Position numbers and translations under genes: made by a program. Source: Orrella sp037026685 (lineage in GTDB: Bacteria > Pseudomonadota > Gammaproteobacteria > Burkholderiales > Burkholderiaceae_B). Taken from it: a stretch of DNA of 64,000 nt. Below, in pieces: positions 51,187 to 59,753 of this stretch. The notes below the pieces were generated by a model, which saw only the letters and a program-made list of their open reading frames with translations, did not search any database and had not been told where the DNA came from. The stretch is from assembly GCF_037026685.1 (NCBI RefSeq), contig NZ_JBANET010000005.1:1-64000 (forward strand), in the 5' to 3' direction. How positions within the stretch are numbered: the first letter of the stretch is position 1; each line of letters starts with the position of its first letter.

Positions 51187-52061
51187 CGCTTTACGAGGCG
51201 CTGCTCTCGCCTTTCCTGGATTTCGGCTTCATGCGCCGGGCGCTGGCCGGCAGTCTCACGCTGGCCGCGGCCTGCGCGCCGCTGGGGGTGTTCCTGGTGC
51301 TGCGCCGCATGAGCCTGATGGGCGATGCCTTGGCGCACGCCATCCTGCCCGGCGTGGCCGCGGGTTTCCTGGTCTCGGGGCTGTCGCTGGGCGCCATGCT
51401 GGCCGGCGGCCTGGCCAGCGGCCTGGCGGTCGCGCTGCTGGCCGGCTTCGTGGCGCGGCGCACGCCCTTGCGCGAGGACGCCAGCTTTGCGGCCTTCTAC
51501 CTGATATCGCTGGGCCTGGGCGTGCTGCTGGTATCGCTGCGCGGCTCCAGCATGGACCTGCTGCACCTGCTGTTCGGCACGGTGCTGGGCCTGGACGACG
51601 ACGCGCTGTACCTGGTGGCCGTCAGCGCCACCATCACCTTGCTGGCGCTGGCCGCCTGTTATCGCCTGCTGGTGGCCGAGTGCATGGACCCGGGATTCGC
51701 GCGCGCAGTGGGCGCGGCTGGCGGATGGGCGCACATGGGGTTCCTGTGCCTGGTGGTGCTGAACCTGGTGGCCGGCTTCCAGGTGCTGGGCACCTTGATG
51801 GCGGTGGGGCTGATGATGCTGCCGCCTGCCGCCGCGCGCTTCTGGTGCGCCACGCTGGATCGCCAGCTTGCGCTATCCATGGCGCTGGGCATGAGCGCCT
51901 GCGTGCTCGGGCTGCTGCTTTCCTTCCATCTGAACGTGCCGGCCTCGGCCGCCATCATCCTGACCGCCGGCCTGTTCTACGCGCTGTCGGTGGCGGCCGG
52001 GCCCCAGGGCGGGCTGCTGCGCCGGCGCGGGCCTTCCTCGACCCTTGGAGACTTGCCATGA
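51183..52061 (+). CDS. znuB: Zinc ABC transporter permease
   Basis: This 292-residue ABC-3 family permease has about eight hydrophobic helices. The family lines RRMSLMGDALAHAILPGVAAGFL near residue 38 (the coupling helix region) and GTLMAVGLMMLPPAAARFW near residue 202 are clear. The GTG start overlaps the znuC stop (GTGA), and the stop overlaps the znuA ATG, so all three are translationally coupled. It is the inner-membrane channel for zinc. Confidence 0.93.
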   Translation: MTLYEALLSPFLDFGFMRRALAGSLTLAAACAPLGVFLVLRRMSLMGDALAHAILPGVAAGFLVSGLSLGAMLAGGLASGLAVALLAGFVARRTPLREDASFAAFYLISLGLGVLLVSLRGSSMDLLHLLFGTVLGLDDDALYLVAVSATITLLALAACYRLLVAECMDPGFARAVGAAGGWAHMGFLCLVVLNLVAGFQVLGTLMAVGLMMLPPAAARFWCATLDRQLALSMALGMSACVLGLLLSFHLNVPASAAIILTAGLFYALSVAAGPQGGLLRRRGPSSTLGDLP

Positions 52062-53131
52062 AATCGTTGTCCTTGCCCTCGATCCCGCGGCGCGGCGCGC
52101 TTGCCGCCCTGGCGCTGGCCCTGTCCGGCGTCCTGCTGGCCGGGCCTGCCGTGGCCGAGCCGCTGAAAGTGGTGACCAGCTTTTCCATCCTCCAGGACAT
52201 CACCGAACAGGTAGGCGGGCCGGACGTCTCGGTGCAGACGCTGGTCGGACGCGGGGGCGATGCGCATGCCTACGAACCCACGCCGGCCGACGCCCGCAAG
52301 CTGGCCGACGCACAGGTGCTGGTGGTCAACGGGCTGGAATTCGAGGCCTGGCTGCCCCGCCTGACCCGGTCGGCGGGTTTCGCCGGCCAGACCATCGTGG
52401 CCAGCGCCGGCATCGAGCCGCTGCGCTTCGCGGGGCACGGCCATGACCACGACCACGGCCATGACCATGATCACGACCACGATCACAGCCACGGCCATGA
52501 CCACGGCAAAGGCCATAAGCATGAACACGGCAAGGATCACAAGCATAGCCACGGACATGGACACAGCCACAGCCACGGCCACGATCACGGCCACGCGCAC
52601 GGCGAATGGGATCCGCATGCCTGGCAGGACCCGCGCCTGGGCGCGCGCTATGCGCTGAACATCGCCCAAGGGCTGGCCCAGGCCGACCCGGCCAATGCAC
52701 AGGCCTATCGCGAGCGCGCGCAAGCCTACGCCGGCAGGCTCTCGGCGCTGCACGAGCGGCTGGCGCAGGCCTTCCAGGCCCTGCCTGCCGAGCGGCGGCG
52801 GGCCGTCGTCTCGCACGAGGCCTTTGCCTATTTCGGCCGTGCTTACGGCCTGACGCTGATGGCGGTCGCGGGAGTCTCCACGCAGGCCGAGCCTTCGGCC
52901 GCGGACATGGCGCGCCTGATCCGGCAGGTCAAGGAAAAGCAGGTGCCGGCGGTCTTTGTCGAGAACGTTTCCAGCCCCAGGCTGGTCGAACAGATCGCGC
53001 GCGAAACGGGCGCGAAAGCGGGTGGTACGCTGTATTCGGACGCCTTGTCCGAGGCGGGACAACCCGCCGCCACCTATCTGGATCTGCTCGAATGGAACGC
53101 TTCACGATTCCTGGAGGCCTTGCGCCCTTGA
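52058..53131 (+). CDS. znuA: Zinc ABC transporter periplasmic binding protein
   Basis: This 357-residue cluster A-I metal-binding protein has a signal peptide (LAALALALSGVLLAGPAVA), then VVTSFSILQDITEQVGG and the first ligand His in GDAHAYEPTPADA near residue 70. A histidine/aspartate-rich loop spans residues 127-182 (over 25 His), followed by DPHAWQDPR (second ligand His), VVSHEAFAYFGRAYG (third His) and GTLYSDALSE (aspartate). The loop is characteristic of ZnuA, where it senses or gathers zinc. The protein hands zinc to ZnuB. Confidence 0.95.
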   Translation: MKSLSLPSIPRRGALAALALALSGVLLAGPAVAEPLKVVTSFSILQDITEQVGGPDVSVQTLVGRGGDAHAYEPTPADARKLADAQVLVVNGLEFEAWLPRLTRSAGFAGQTIVASAGIEPLRFAGHGHDHDHGHDHDHDHDHSHGHDHGKGHKHEHGKDHKHSHGHGHSHSHGHDHGHAHGEWDPHAWQDPRLGARYALNIAQGLAQADPANAQAYRERAQAYAGRLSALHERLAQAFQALPAERRRAVVSHEAFAYFGRAYGLTLMAVAGVSTQAEPSAADMARLIRQVKEKQVPAVFVENVSSPRLVEQIARETGAKAGGTLYSDALSEAGQPAATYLDLLEWNASRFLEALRP

Positions 53132-53775
53132 TGCTGCTTGCCGCCCTGTTGCTGCCCTGGCGCGCCCATGCGCATCCGCACATGTGGATCGACGCGCGCG
53201 CCACCATCGTCTTCGACGAGCAGGGCCGCATGACGGCGATCGATCAATACTGGCTCTTCGACGAAATGTTCTCGGTCTATGCGATGCAGGGCCAGGCGCG
53301 CGACAAGCAGGGCAACTATCCGCCAGCCGTGCTGCAAAGCATGGCCCAGGACTGGATCCAGGCCCTGGGCGTGCCCGAGAGCCATTACTTCACGCGGGTC
53401 ACCGTGGGGGGGCGCTCGCTGCCTTTCGGCACGCCGCGCGATGCCCGCGTGCATTGGGACCAGGCCTCCTCGCGCCTGGCGCTGTCCTTCGTGCTGCCCC
53501 TGGCCGAGCCGCTGCCGCCCGGGCCGCTGCAGGCCGACGTGGACATCTATGACCCGACCTTCTTCGTGGCCTACGCCTTCGAGGACGAGACCGTGCGCAT
53601 CGCGCCGGCGCAGGCCGGCTGCGCGGTGGCCTACCGGCCGCCGCGCGAGCTCGACTGGAAGACCATGCAGCAGCTGGCCGAGATCCCGCCCGACCCGGAT
53701 CCCAGCGTCCTGCCCGAAGAGCTTTTCGCCATCACCAAGTCCCTGACCCATCGCCTAGAAGTCCGATGCTCCTGA
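53092..53775 (+). CDS. DUF1007 family periplasmic protein
   Basis: This 227-residue exported protein has a signal peptide of hydrophobic LMLLAALLLPWRAHA, after which the mature protein begins HPHMWIDARATIVFDEQGRMTAIDQYW. His-Pro-His at the very N-terminus would sit at the mature end and could bind metal. DUF1007 proteins are regularly coded beside NicO-type permeases, as here (10-base overlap downstream). The start at 53092 overlaps znuA by 40 bases and gives a charged signal-peptide start; ATG at 53131, overlapping the znuA stop by one base, is the alternative. A metal-binding partner of the permease is inferred. Confidence 0.82.
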   Translation: MERFTIPGGLAPLMLLAALLLPWRAHAHPHMWIDARATIVFDEQGRMTAIDQYWLFDEMFSVYAMQGQARDKQGNYPPAVLQSMAQDWIQALGVPESHYFTRVTVGGRSLPFGTPRDARVHWDQASSRLALSFVLPLAEPLPPGPLQADVDIYDPTFFVAYAFEDETVRIAPAQAGCAVAYRPPRELDWKTMQQLAEIPPDPDPSVLPEELFAITKSLTHRLEVRCS

Positions 53776-54878
53776 CGCTCCCGCCGCCGCGCCTGCTGCG
53801 CTGCGCCGTGCTGGCCATGCTGCTGGTCCTGCCGGGGCTGGCGCTGGCGCAGTCCTCCCACCCCTTTGGCGTGCCCGAAACCACGACGGCGGGCACAGGC
53901 GGCTGGCTCTCCGGCTTTTATGCGCAGATGTCGGCCTGGCAGGCGCATTTCTACCGTCAATTGACCGGCGCGCTGCGCGCCTGGCAGCAAGACCCTTCGG
54001 CGGGCTGGCTGCTGGCCGGGCTGTCGTTCGCCTATGGCGTGTTCCATGCCCTGGGGCCCGGCCACGGCAAGGCCGTGATCTCTTCCTACGTGCTGGCCAA
54101 CCGCCAGACCGTGCGCAACGGCGCCTTGCTGGCCCTGGCCTCGGCCATGGTCCAGGCGCTTACCGCCATCGTGCTGGTCACCGTGGCCGGCCTCATCCTG
54201 AACGTGACCGGCGCGGTGATGAACCGCGCCACCTGGTGGCTGGAAACCGGCTCGTACCTGCTGGTGCTGTTGCTGGGCCTGTGGCTGACCTGGCGGCGGG
54301 CGCTGCTGCCGCTGCTGCGCGCGCTGGGCCGGCGCAGGCTGCATGCCGGGCGCAACGAAGCGGCGCTTGCCTGGACGCAGGCTGGGCATCGTCACGACGG
54401 CGGCGGCATGCATCACGGCCACCACCACCACCATGACCACGGCCACCACCATGACCACCAGTATGGCCACCACCACCACGGCCACAGTCACGGTCACGAC
54501 GAGCATTGCGGCTGCGGACACGCCCACATCCCCGATCCTTCCCAGATCGCCGGGCGGCTGGACTGGCGGCGCGCCTGGACTGCCGTGCTGTCGGTGGGCT
54601 TGCGGCCCTGCACCGGCGCCATCATCGTGCTGGTGTTCGCGCTGTCGCAGCAGTTCTACTGGGCCGGCATTGCCTCGGCGCTGGCCATGGGGCTGGGCAC
54701 CGGCCTGACCGTCGCCGCCCTGGCGGGCGCCACGCTGGTGGCCGGCAATCTTACGGTGCGCCTGGGTGGGCGGCAAAGCGCCTGGGCAGCGCGCCTGCGC
54801 GTGGGCATCGAGGCGGGCGCGGCGCTGCTCGTGCTGGCCCTTGGGCTGCTGCTGCTGGGCGGCAAGCTGGCGGCGTAG
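53766..54878 (+). CDS. NicO/RcnA-family metal transporter with histidine-rich loop
   Basis: This 370-residue membrane protein has an N-terminal signal-like helix, then six or more hydrophobic helices. Helix 2 has SFAYGVFHALGPGHGKAVISSY near residue 88, the NicO HxxGPGH metal motif, and helix 5 has VGLRPCTGAIIVLVFAL near residue 278. A His-rich loop (about residues 207-254) lies between the two halves, ending CGCGHAHIP. RcnA-type members export nickel and cobalt, but members in Zur-controlled operons may move zinc; direction is unknown. The gene ends the znu operon. Confidence 0.87.
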   Translation: MLLTLPPPRLLRCAVLAMLLVLPGLALAQSSHPFGVPETTTAGTGGWLSGFYAQMSAWQAHFYRQLTGALRAWQQDPSAGWLLAGLSFAYGVFHALGPGHGKAVISSYVLANRQTVRNGALLALASAMVQALTAIVLVTVAGLILNVTGAVMNRATWWLETGSYLLVLLLGLWLTWRRALLPLLRALGRRRLHAGRNEAALAWTQAGHRHDGGGMHHGHHHHHDHGHHHDHQYGHHHHGHSHGHDEHCGCGHAHIPDPSQIAGRLDWRRAWTAVLSVGLRPCTGAIIVLVFALSQQFYWAGIASALAMGLGTGLTVAALAGATLVAGNLTVRLGGRQSAWAARLRVGIEAGAALLVLALGLLLLGGKLAA

Positions 54879-54936
54879 CGGCCTGGCTTTGCGTGCGGCG
54901 CACCGCCGCAAGGGCACGGCTATCGAACCAAATACT

Positions 54937-54949
54937 GTTATGTTATATC
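54937..54949 (+). promoter_or_regulatory. Zur box before the ZnuD-like receptor gene
   Basis: GTTATGTTATATC matches the znu-operon box at 12 of 13 bases. Extended on the other strand it reads GAAATGATATAACATAAC, close to the classical Zur consensus. It lies 41 bases before the receptor start, in the only AT-rich stretch between the NicO gene and the receptor gene, and so should control the receptor separately from the znu operon. Confidence 0.78.
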
Positions 54950-54989
54950 ATTTCGGTCTTTGTTCGTCCCCGTTCCGGAAGGATTTGCC

Positions 54990-57077
54990 ATGCGTGGTTC
55001 CCTGCATCCCCTGGCCGCGGCGCTTGCCGTGGCCTATTGCCTGCCGGCCGGCGCCCAGCAGGCCGCCGCCCGGGCGCCAGCGCCCGCCGTGCAGCTCGCG
55101 CCCGTCACGATCTCGGCCAGCGCCCTGGATACCGAGCTGGAGAGCACGGCCACGCCCGCCATCAAGCTGCAGGGCCAAGCGCTGCGCCTGCGCCGCCAGC
55201 CCACGCTGGGCGATACGCTCGATGGCGAGCCGGGCATCCATTCCGACACCTTCGGCGGCGGCGCCAGCCGGCCGGTGATACGCGGCCAGACGGCGCCGCG
55301 GGTCCGCGTGCTGTCCGACGGCTCGGAACTGATGGACGCCTCGGCGGTGTCGCCCGACCATGCCGTGACGGTCGAGCCCATGCTCTCGCAAAGCATCGAG
55401 GTGCTGCGCGGGCCGGCCACGCTGCTGTATGGCGGCGGCGCCATCGGCGGCGTGGTCAATGTGCTGGACCGGCGGATCCCCACGGCCGTGCCCGAGCGCG
55501 GCTTCGAGGGCGAGGCCGAAGTGCGCGGCGCCACCGGCACGGGCGAGCGGGCCGGCGCGGTGGGCATCACCGCCGGCAGCGGCAGGCTGGCCGTGCGCAT
55601 CGAAGGCATGAAGCGCGAATCGGACGACTACCGCGTGCCCGACTGGAGCAGCCGGCGCCTGGAAGGCTCCTACAGCCGCAGCGGCTCGGGCAGCATCGGC
55701 GTGTCCTGGGTGACGCCGCGCGGCTATACCGGCGTGTCCTACACCTATCTGGATTCGCGCTACGGCTTGCCCGGGCACAGCCACGACTACGAAAGCTGCC
55801 ATCCGCACGGCGACCACCTGCATTGCGGCGGCCACGACCATGATCATGGCCACGGCCATGGCCACGGCGGCCATGACGAGGAACACGGCCACGATCACGA
55901 CCATGACCACGCCCACGAACACGGCGTGCCCTATGTGAAGCTGCGCAGCAACCGCGGCGACCTGCGCGGCGAATACCGCGATCCCTTCGCCGGCTTCGAG
56001 AGAATCCGTTTCCGGGCCGGCCTGACCAGCTATCGCCATGACGAGATCGAGGACGGCGAGGTGGGCACGCGCTTTACCAACCGCGGCTATGACGGGCGGG
56101 TGGAGCTGACCCACAAGCCGCTGGCAGGCTGGCGCGGCGTGATCGGCGTGCAGGGCGCGCGCAGCGACTTCGGCGCCGAGGGCACCGAGGGCTTCCTGCC
56201 CGAGAGCCGCACGCGCAGCGCCGGCGTTTTCCTGCTGGAGGAATACCGCCTGGGCGATTGGCGCTTCGAGGCCGGCGCGCGCCAGGACTGGCAGCGCATC
56301 TCGCCCGAGCAGGGCGATGCCAAGCGCCATCGCGCCACCTCGCTGTCGGCCGCGGCGATCTGGGAGTTCGCCCCGCAATACGCCATCGCCCTGTCGGTGT
56401 CGCGTTCGCAGCGCATGCCCACGGCGCAGGAGCTGTACGCCGACGGCATCCACCTGGCCACCAATACCTACGAGATCGGCAACCCGGACCTGGACCGCGA
56501 GACCTCGCGCAACATCGACCTGACGCTGCGCAAGACCGAAGGGGCCACCACCTTCAGCATCAGCGCCTTCCACAATCGGGTCAAGAACTACATCTACGCC
56601 CAGACCCTGGACCGCTACGAGGATTTCCGCCTGATCGAATACGCCCAGCACGACGCGGTCTTCAACGGCGTGGAGGGCGAGGTGCGCCATCGCTTCACGC
56701 CGGTGTATTCGGCGGCGGTGTTCGGCGACTACGTGCGCGGCAGGTTCACCGGCGACGCGGGCAACCTGCCGCGCATCCCGGCCATGCGCGCCGGGGTGCG
56801 GCTGAACGCCGACTGGGCCCAATGGGGGGCGGGGCTGGAGTTCTCGCGCATCTTCCGCCAGTCCAAGGTGTCGGACTACGAGGACGAGACCGGCGGCTAC
56901 AACCGGCTCGACGCCGTGGTGACCTATTCCACGCAGCTGGCCGGGGCCGACACGCAGGTGTACCTGCGCGGCACCAACCTGCTGGACAAGCTGGCCTACA
57001 ACCACGCCTCGTTCATCTCGCGCGCCGCGCCCCTGCCCGGGCGCAGCGTGCTGCTGGGCGTGCGCACGGCGTTCTAG
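54990..57077 (+). CDS. znuD: TonB-dependent zinc receptor, ZnuD-like
   Basis: This 695-residue outer-membrane receptor has a signal peptide (LHPLAAALAVAYCLPAGAQ). The plug domain covers about residues 40-160 (DTLDGEPGIHSDTFGGGASRPVIRGQ; SIEVLRGPATLLYGGGAIGGVVNVLD), and the 22-strand barrel ends RSVLLGVRTAF with the C-terminal phenylalanine. A His-rich extracellular loop at about residues 262-312, flanked by ESC and HCGG cysteines, matches the zinc-capturing loop of Neisseria ZnuD. With TonB energy it would bring zinc, perhaps also heme, into the periplasm for ZnuA. GGAAGGA precedes the ATG. Confidence 0.9.
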   Translation: MRGSLHPLAAALAVAYCLPAGAQQAAARAPAPAVQLAPVTISASALDTELESTATPAIKLQGQALRLRRQPTLGDTLDGEPGIHSDTFGGGASRPVIRGQTAPRVRVLSDGSELMDASAVSPDHAVTVEPMLSQSIEVLRGPATLLYGGGAIGGVVNVLDRRIPTAVPERGFEGEAEVRGATGTGERAGAVGITAGSGRLAVRIEGMKRESDDYRVPDWSSRRLEGSYSRSGSGSIGVSWVTPRGYTGVSYTYLDSRYGLPGHSHDYESCHPHGDHLHCGGHDHDHGHGHGHGGHDEEHGHDHDHDHAHEHGVPYVKLRSNRGDLRGEYRDPFAGFERIRFRAGLTSYRHDEIEDGEVGTRFTNRGYDGRVELTHKPLAGWRGVIGVQGARSDFGAEGTEGFLPESRTRSAGVFLLEEYRLGDWRFEAGARQDWQRISPEQGDAKRHRATSLSAAAIWEFAPQYAIALSVSRSQRMPTAQELYADGIHLATNTYEIGNPDLDRETSRNIDLTLRKTEGATTFSISAFHNRVKNYIYAQTLDRYEDFRLIEYAQHDAVFNGVEGEVRHRFTPVYSAAVFGDYVRGRFTGDAGNLPRIPAMRAGVRLNADWAQWGAGLEFSRIFRQSKVSDYEDETGGYNRLDAVVTYSTQLAGADTQVYLRGTNLLDKLAYNHASFISRAAPLPGRSVLLGVRTAF

Positions 57078-57101
57078 CGCCTTGGGGCCCGTGGACGGCC
57101 C

Positions 57102-58058
57102 CTAGCCTTCGCGCTTGCGGGCGGCCCGCGGATGGGCCTGGTCGTAGGCGCGCGCCAGGTGCTGGAAGTCCAGCCGGGTATAGATCTGCGTGGTGGAGAT
57201 GTTGGCGTGGCCCAGCATGTCCTGCACGGCGCGCAGGTCTTGCGCCGACTGCAGCACGTGGCTGGCGAAGCTGTGGCGCAGCACGTGCGGGTGCACATGC
57301 GCCGGCAGGCCCGCCGAGACCGCCAGCCTGGCAAGCTGCGCCTGCACCACGCGCGGCGCGATGCGCCGCCCGCGCGCGCCCAGGAAGAGGGCGGCGGCAT
57401 CGTCCTCGCCCGCGCCGGGCGCCAGCAGGGCGGGCCGCTCGGCCAGCCAGCGTTCGATGGCCTGCGCCGCGGCCTTGCCCACCGGCACGGCGCGGCGCTT
57501 GCCGCCCTTGCCCAGCACCAGCACCTCGGATTCGGCCAGGTTGATCCAGCCGCGCGACTCGTAGCCGGGCACGCGCCGGTACGACACGTCCAGGCTGGTG
57601 AGTTCGGACAGCCGCAAGCCGCTGGAGTAGAACAGCTCGAACATGGCGTGGTCGCGCCGCGCCAGCGCGTCGTGGCCCTGGCGGGCGCCGGCGTGATCGA
57701 GCAGCCCCATGGCCTGCTCGACGGACAGCGCCTTGGGCAGCGAACGCGGCGCCTTGGGCGCGCGCAAGCCGTCGGTGGGATTGGCGGGCATGCCGGCTTG
57801 CGGCGCCCACCACTTGAAGAAGCCGCGCCAGGCCGACAGGGTGCGCGCCAGGCTGCGCGGGCTCATGCCCTGGCCATGCAAGCGGGCCAGGTACTGGCGC
57901 AGCTGCGCGGCACCGAGCTGCTCGGGCGGCGTGCCGCCGGCAAACTCGGCGAGCTTGGCCAGGTCGCGCGTGTAGCCCTGCAAGGTGTGCGCCGAATAGC
58001 GCACCGTCTTGGACAGGTGTTCCAGCCAGCGCGTCATGCTTTCGGGCAGGCTGGCCAT
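57102..58058 (-). CDS. xerC: Site-specific tyrosine recombinase XerC
   Basis: This 318-residue recombinase resolves chromosome dimers at dif together with XerD. An N-terminal SAM-like domain (LEHLSKTVRYSAHTLQGYTRDLAKL) leads to the catalytic domain with Arg in YSSGLRLSELTSLD near residue 160, the HVLRHSFASH motif near residue 256 and the tyrosine nucleophile in GHANISTTQIYTRL near residue 290. The DUF484 gene is immediately upstream, five bases away, and dapF further up, an order also found in enterobacteria (dapF-yigA-xerC). The start is the ATG before ASLPESM. Confidence 0.94.
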   Translation of the reverse strand: MASLPESMTRWLEHLSKTVRYSAHTLQGYTRDLAKLAEFAGGTPPEQLGAAQLRQYLARLHGQGMSPRSLARTLSAWRGFFKWWAPQAGMPANPTDGLRAPKAPRSLPKALSVEQAMGLLDHAGARQGHDALARRDHAMFELFYSSGLRLSELTSLDVSYRRVPGYESRGWINLAESEVLVLGKGGKRRAVPVGKAAAQAIERWLAERPALLAPGAGEDDAAALFLGARGRRIAPRVVQAQLARLAVSAGLPAHVHPHVLRHSFASHVLQSAQDLRAVQDMLGHANISTTQIYTRLDFQHLARAYDQAHPRAARKREG

Positions 58059-58063
58059 GGCCG

Positions 58064-58738
58064 TCAGTCCGCCGCGGGGCGCAGCCGGCGCAGCGCCGCG
58101 CTGGCCAGCTCGCCGATCTGGTCCAGGAAGTCCGTGCCCATATCCGGCACGAAGCGCTCGGCGTCCTCGGCCGCCAGGACCAGCAGGCCGATGGCCGGCT
58201 CCCCGGCCTGCGGACGCAGCGCCACGATGGCCAGCGAACCGGGCTTGGCGGCCAGCCATTGCGCCGCCTCGAAGCCGGTATCGGTGCCGCAATAGGGCTG
58301 CTTGAGCGTGTCGGCGAAGGCGCGGCAATCTTCCGAGACCGGCTGGCCGGCCGGATCGTGCTCGGCCGGCGCCACCGGGCCCCAGACCCGCAGCGCCGCT
58401 TCCTGCAAGCCGAAGAGCTCGGCCAGGCCCAGGGTGATGGCCGCCGGCAGGCGGCTGGCGTCGGCCTCGGCCAGCAGGCGCAGGCTCCATTGATGCAGCC
58501 GCTTGCCGATGGTTTCGTTGGCCGTGGCGTTGTGCACCAGCGCGCCCAGGCGCAGCTCGAGTTCGCGCTGGCGCTCGCGCAGGGCGACGATCTGGCGCTC
58601 GCCCAGCGAGATGGCGCGGCTTTGGTGCGGATGCGGCACTTCCAGCGTGGCGAAGACGTCGGCGTGGTCCGACAGGAAGCTGGGATGGGCCTGCAGGAAA
58701 CGGGCAACGGTCTCGGCGGTCAGCGCGTCGGGGGTCAT
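58064..58738 (-). CDS. DUF484 (YigA) family protein
   Basis: This 224-residue protein starts VARFLQAHPSFLSDHADVFATLEVPHP, the family signature, has a coiled-coil around IVALRERQRELELRLGALVHNA (about residues 48-70), and a GAF-like C-terminal domain (GSLAIVALRPQAGEPAIGLLVLAAEDAERF). In E. coli its counterpart YigA lies between dapF and xerC; the function is not established. The end MGTDFLDQIGELASAAL closely matches the family terminus. It is 61 bases downstream of dapF. Confidence 0.88.
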   Translation of the reverse strand: MTPDALTAETVARFLQAHPSFLSDHADVFATLEVPHPHQSRAISLGERQIVALRERQRELELRLGALVHNATANETIGKRLHQWSLRLLAEADASRLPAAITLGLAELFGLQEAALRVWGPVAPAEHDPAGQPVSEDCRAFADTLKQPYCGTDTGFEAAQWLAAKPGSLAIVALRPQAGEPAIGLLVLAAEDAERFVPDMGTDFLDQIGELASAALRRLRPAAD

Positions 58739-58799
58739 GAGGGCAGGGTCCTTCTACTGTGCCGCGGGGGCGGAGGGGGTCGCGGGGGCGCGCACGGCG

Positions 58800-59696
58800 T
58801 CAGCGCGCATCGGGCAGGCTGGCCACCAGTGCGTCGATGTCCAGCGTGCCGGTAAAGACGGTGGTGGCCGGGCCCGTCATGCGCAACTGCCGGCCGTCCC
58901 AATCGATGTCCAGCCGCCCGCCGCGCGTGTGCACCGCCACCGGGGAGTCCAGCAGGCCGCGGCGGATGCCGGCGGCCACCGCGGCGCATGCGCCGGTGCC
59001 GCAGGCCAGGGTTTCGCCCGCGCCGCGTTCGTAGACGCGCAGGCGCAGCGTGTGGCGGTCGAGCACCTGCATGAAGCCGGCGTTCACGCGCCGTGCAAAG
59101 CGCGGATGCGACTCGATGTAGGGGCCCTGGACGGCTACCGGCGCCCGGTCCACGTCCTCGACCAGCTGCACCGCGTGCGGGTTGGAGATGGCCACCAGCG
59201 ACAGCCAGGCCGAGTCGCCGGTCCGGGCGGCCTCGCCTTCCAGGGGCAGCTGCCACAGCGTGTCGTGGTGTTCGGTGCGCCAGGCCAGGCCGGCCGGGTC
59301 GAAGGGCAGGGCCTGGGGCTCGAAGCGGGTCTGGCCCATGTCGACGGTAACGCGCCCGTCGGCGGTTTCGTCCAGCACGATGATGCCGGTGGCGATCTCG
59401 GCGCGCAGCGGGTTGCGGTCGGACAGGCCCTGTTCGTGCACGAAGCGCACGAAGCAGCGCGCGCCGTTGCCGCAGTGCTCGACCTCGCTGCCGTCGGCGT
59501 TGAAGATGCGGTAGCGGAAATCGGCGTCCGGGCGCGTGGCCGGCTCGACCAGCAGGATCTGGTCGGCGCCCACGCCCAGGTGGCGGTCAGCCAGCGCGCG
59601 CGCGCGCGCCGGCGTCATCTCGATGGCGGCGCGCACGCCGTCCAGCACGACGAAGTCGTTGCCGGCACCGTGCATTTTGGTGAAGGTCCAGGTCAT
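58800..59696 (-). CDS. dapF: Diaminopimelate epimerase
   Basis: This 298-residue enzyme converts LL- to meso-diaminopimelate for lysine and peptidoglycan. MHGAGNDFVVLDGV begins the protein, and the two catalytic cysteines lie in HCGNGARCF near residue 76 and GETLACGTGACAA near residue 230. The duplicated two-domain barrel is complete. The gene follows the lpxL-like gene by 57 bases on the same strand, so this envelope cluster may be one transcript running from the acyltransferases to xerC. Confidence 0.96.
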   Translation of the reverse strand: MTWTFTKMHGAGNDFVVLDGVRAAIEMTPARARALADRHLGVGADQILLVEPATRPDADFRYRIFNADGSEVEHCGNGARCFVRFVHEQGLSDRNPLRAEIATGIIVLDETADGRVTVDMGQTRFEPQALPFDPAGLAWRTEHHDTLWQLPLEGEAARTGDSAWLSLVAISNPHAVQLVEDVDRAPVAVQGPYIESHPRFARRVNAGFMQVLDRHTLRLRVYERGAGETLACGTGACAAVAAGIRRGLLDSPVAVHTRGGRLDIDWDGRQLRMTGPATTVFTGTLDIDALVASLPDAR

Positions 59697-59753
59697 CGGG
59701 GGATTATCGCCTACTTGCCGGCGCCGCTGTAGTGCCGGTTCGGCCGGGGCGGC

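Noticed and set aside
52437..52600. Repetitive CAC/GAC-rich DNA in znuA and similar stretches in the NicO, receptor and GTPase genes as a possible CRISPR array or minisatellite
   Set aside because: The repeats are irregular in length and fully explained by in-frame histidine/aspartate codons of metal-binding loops; there are no spacers.
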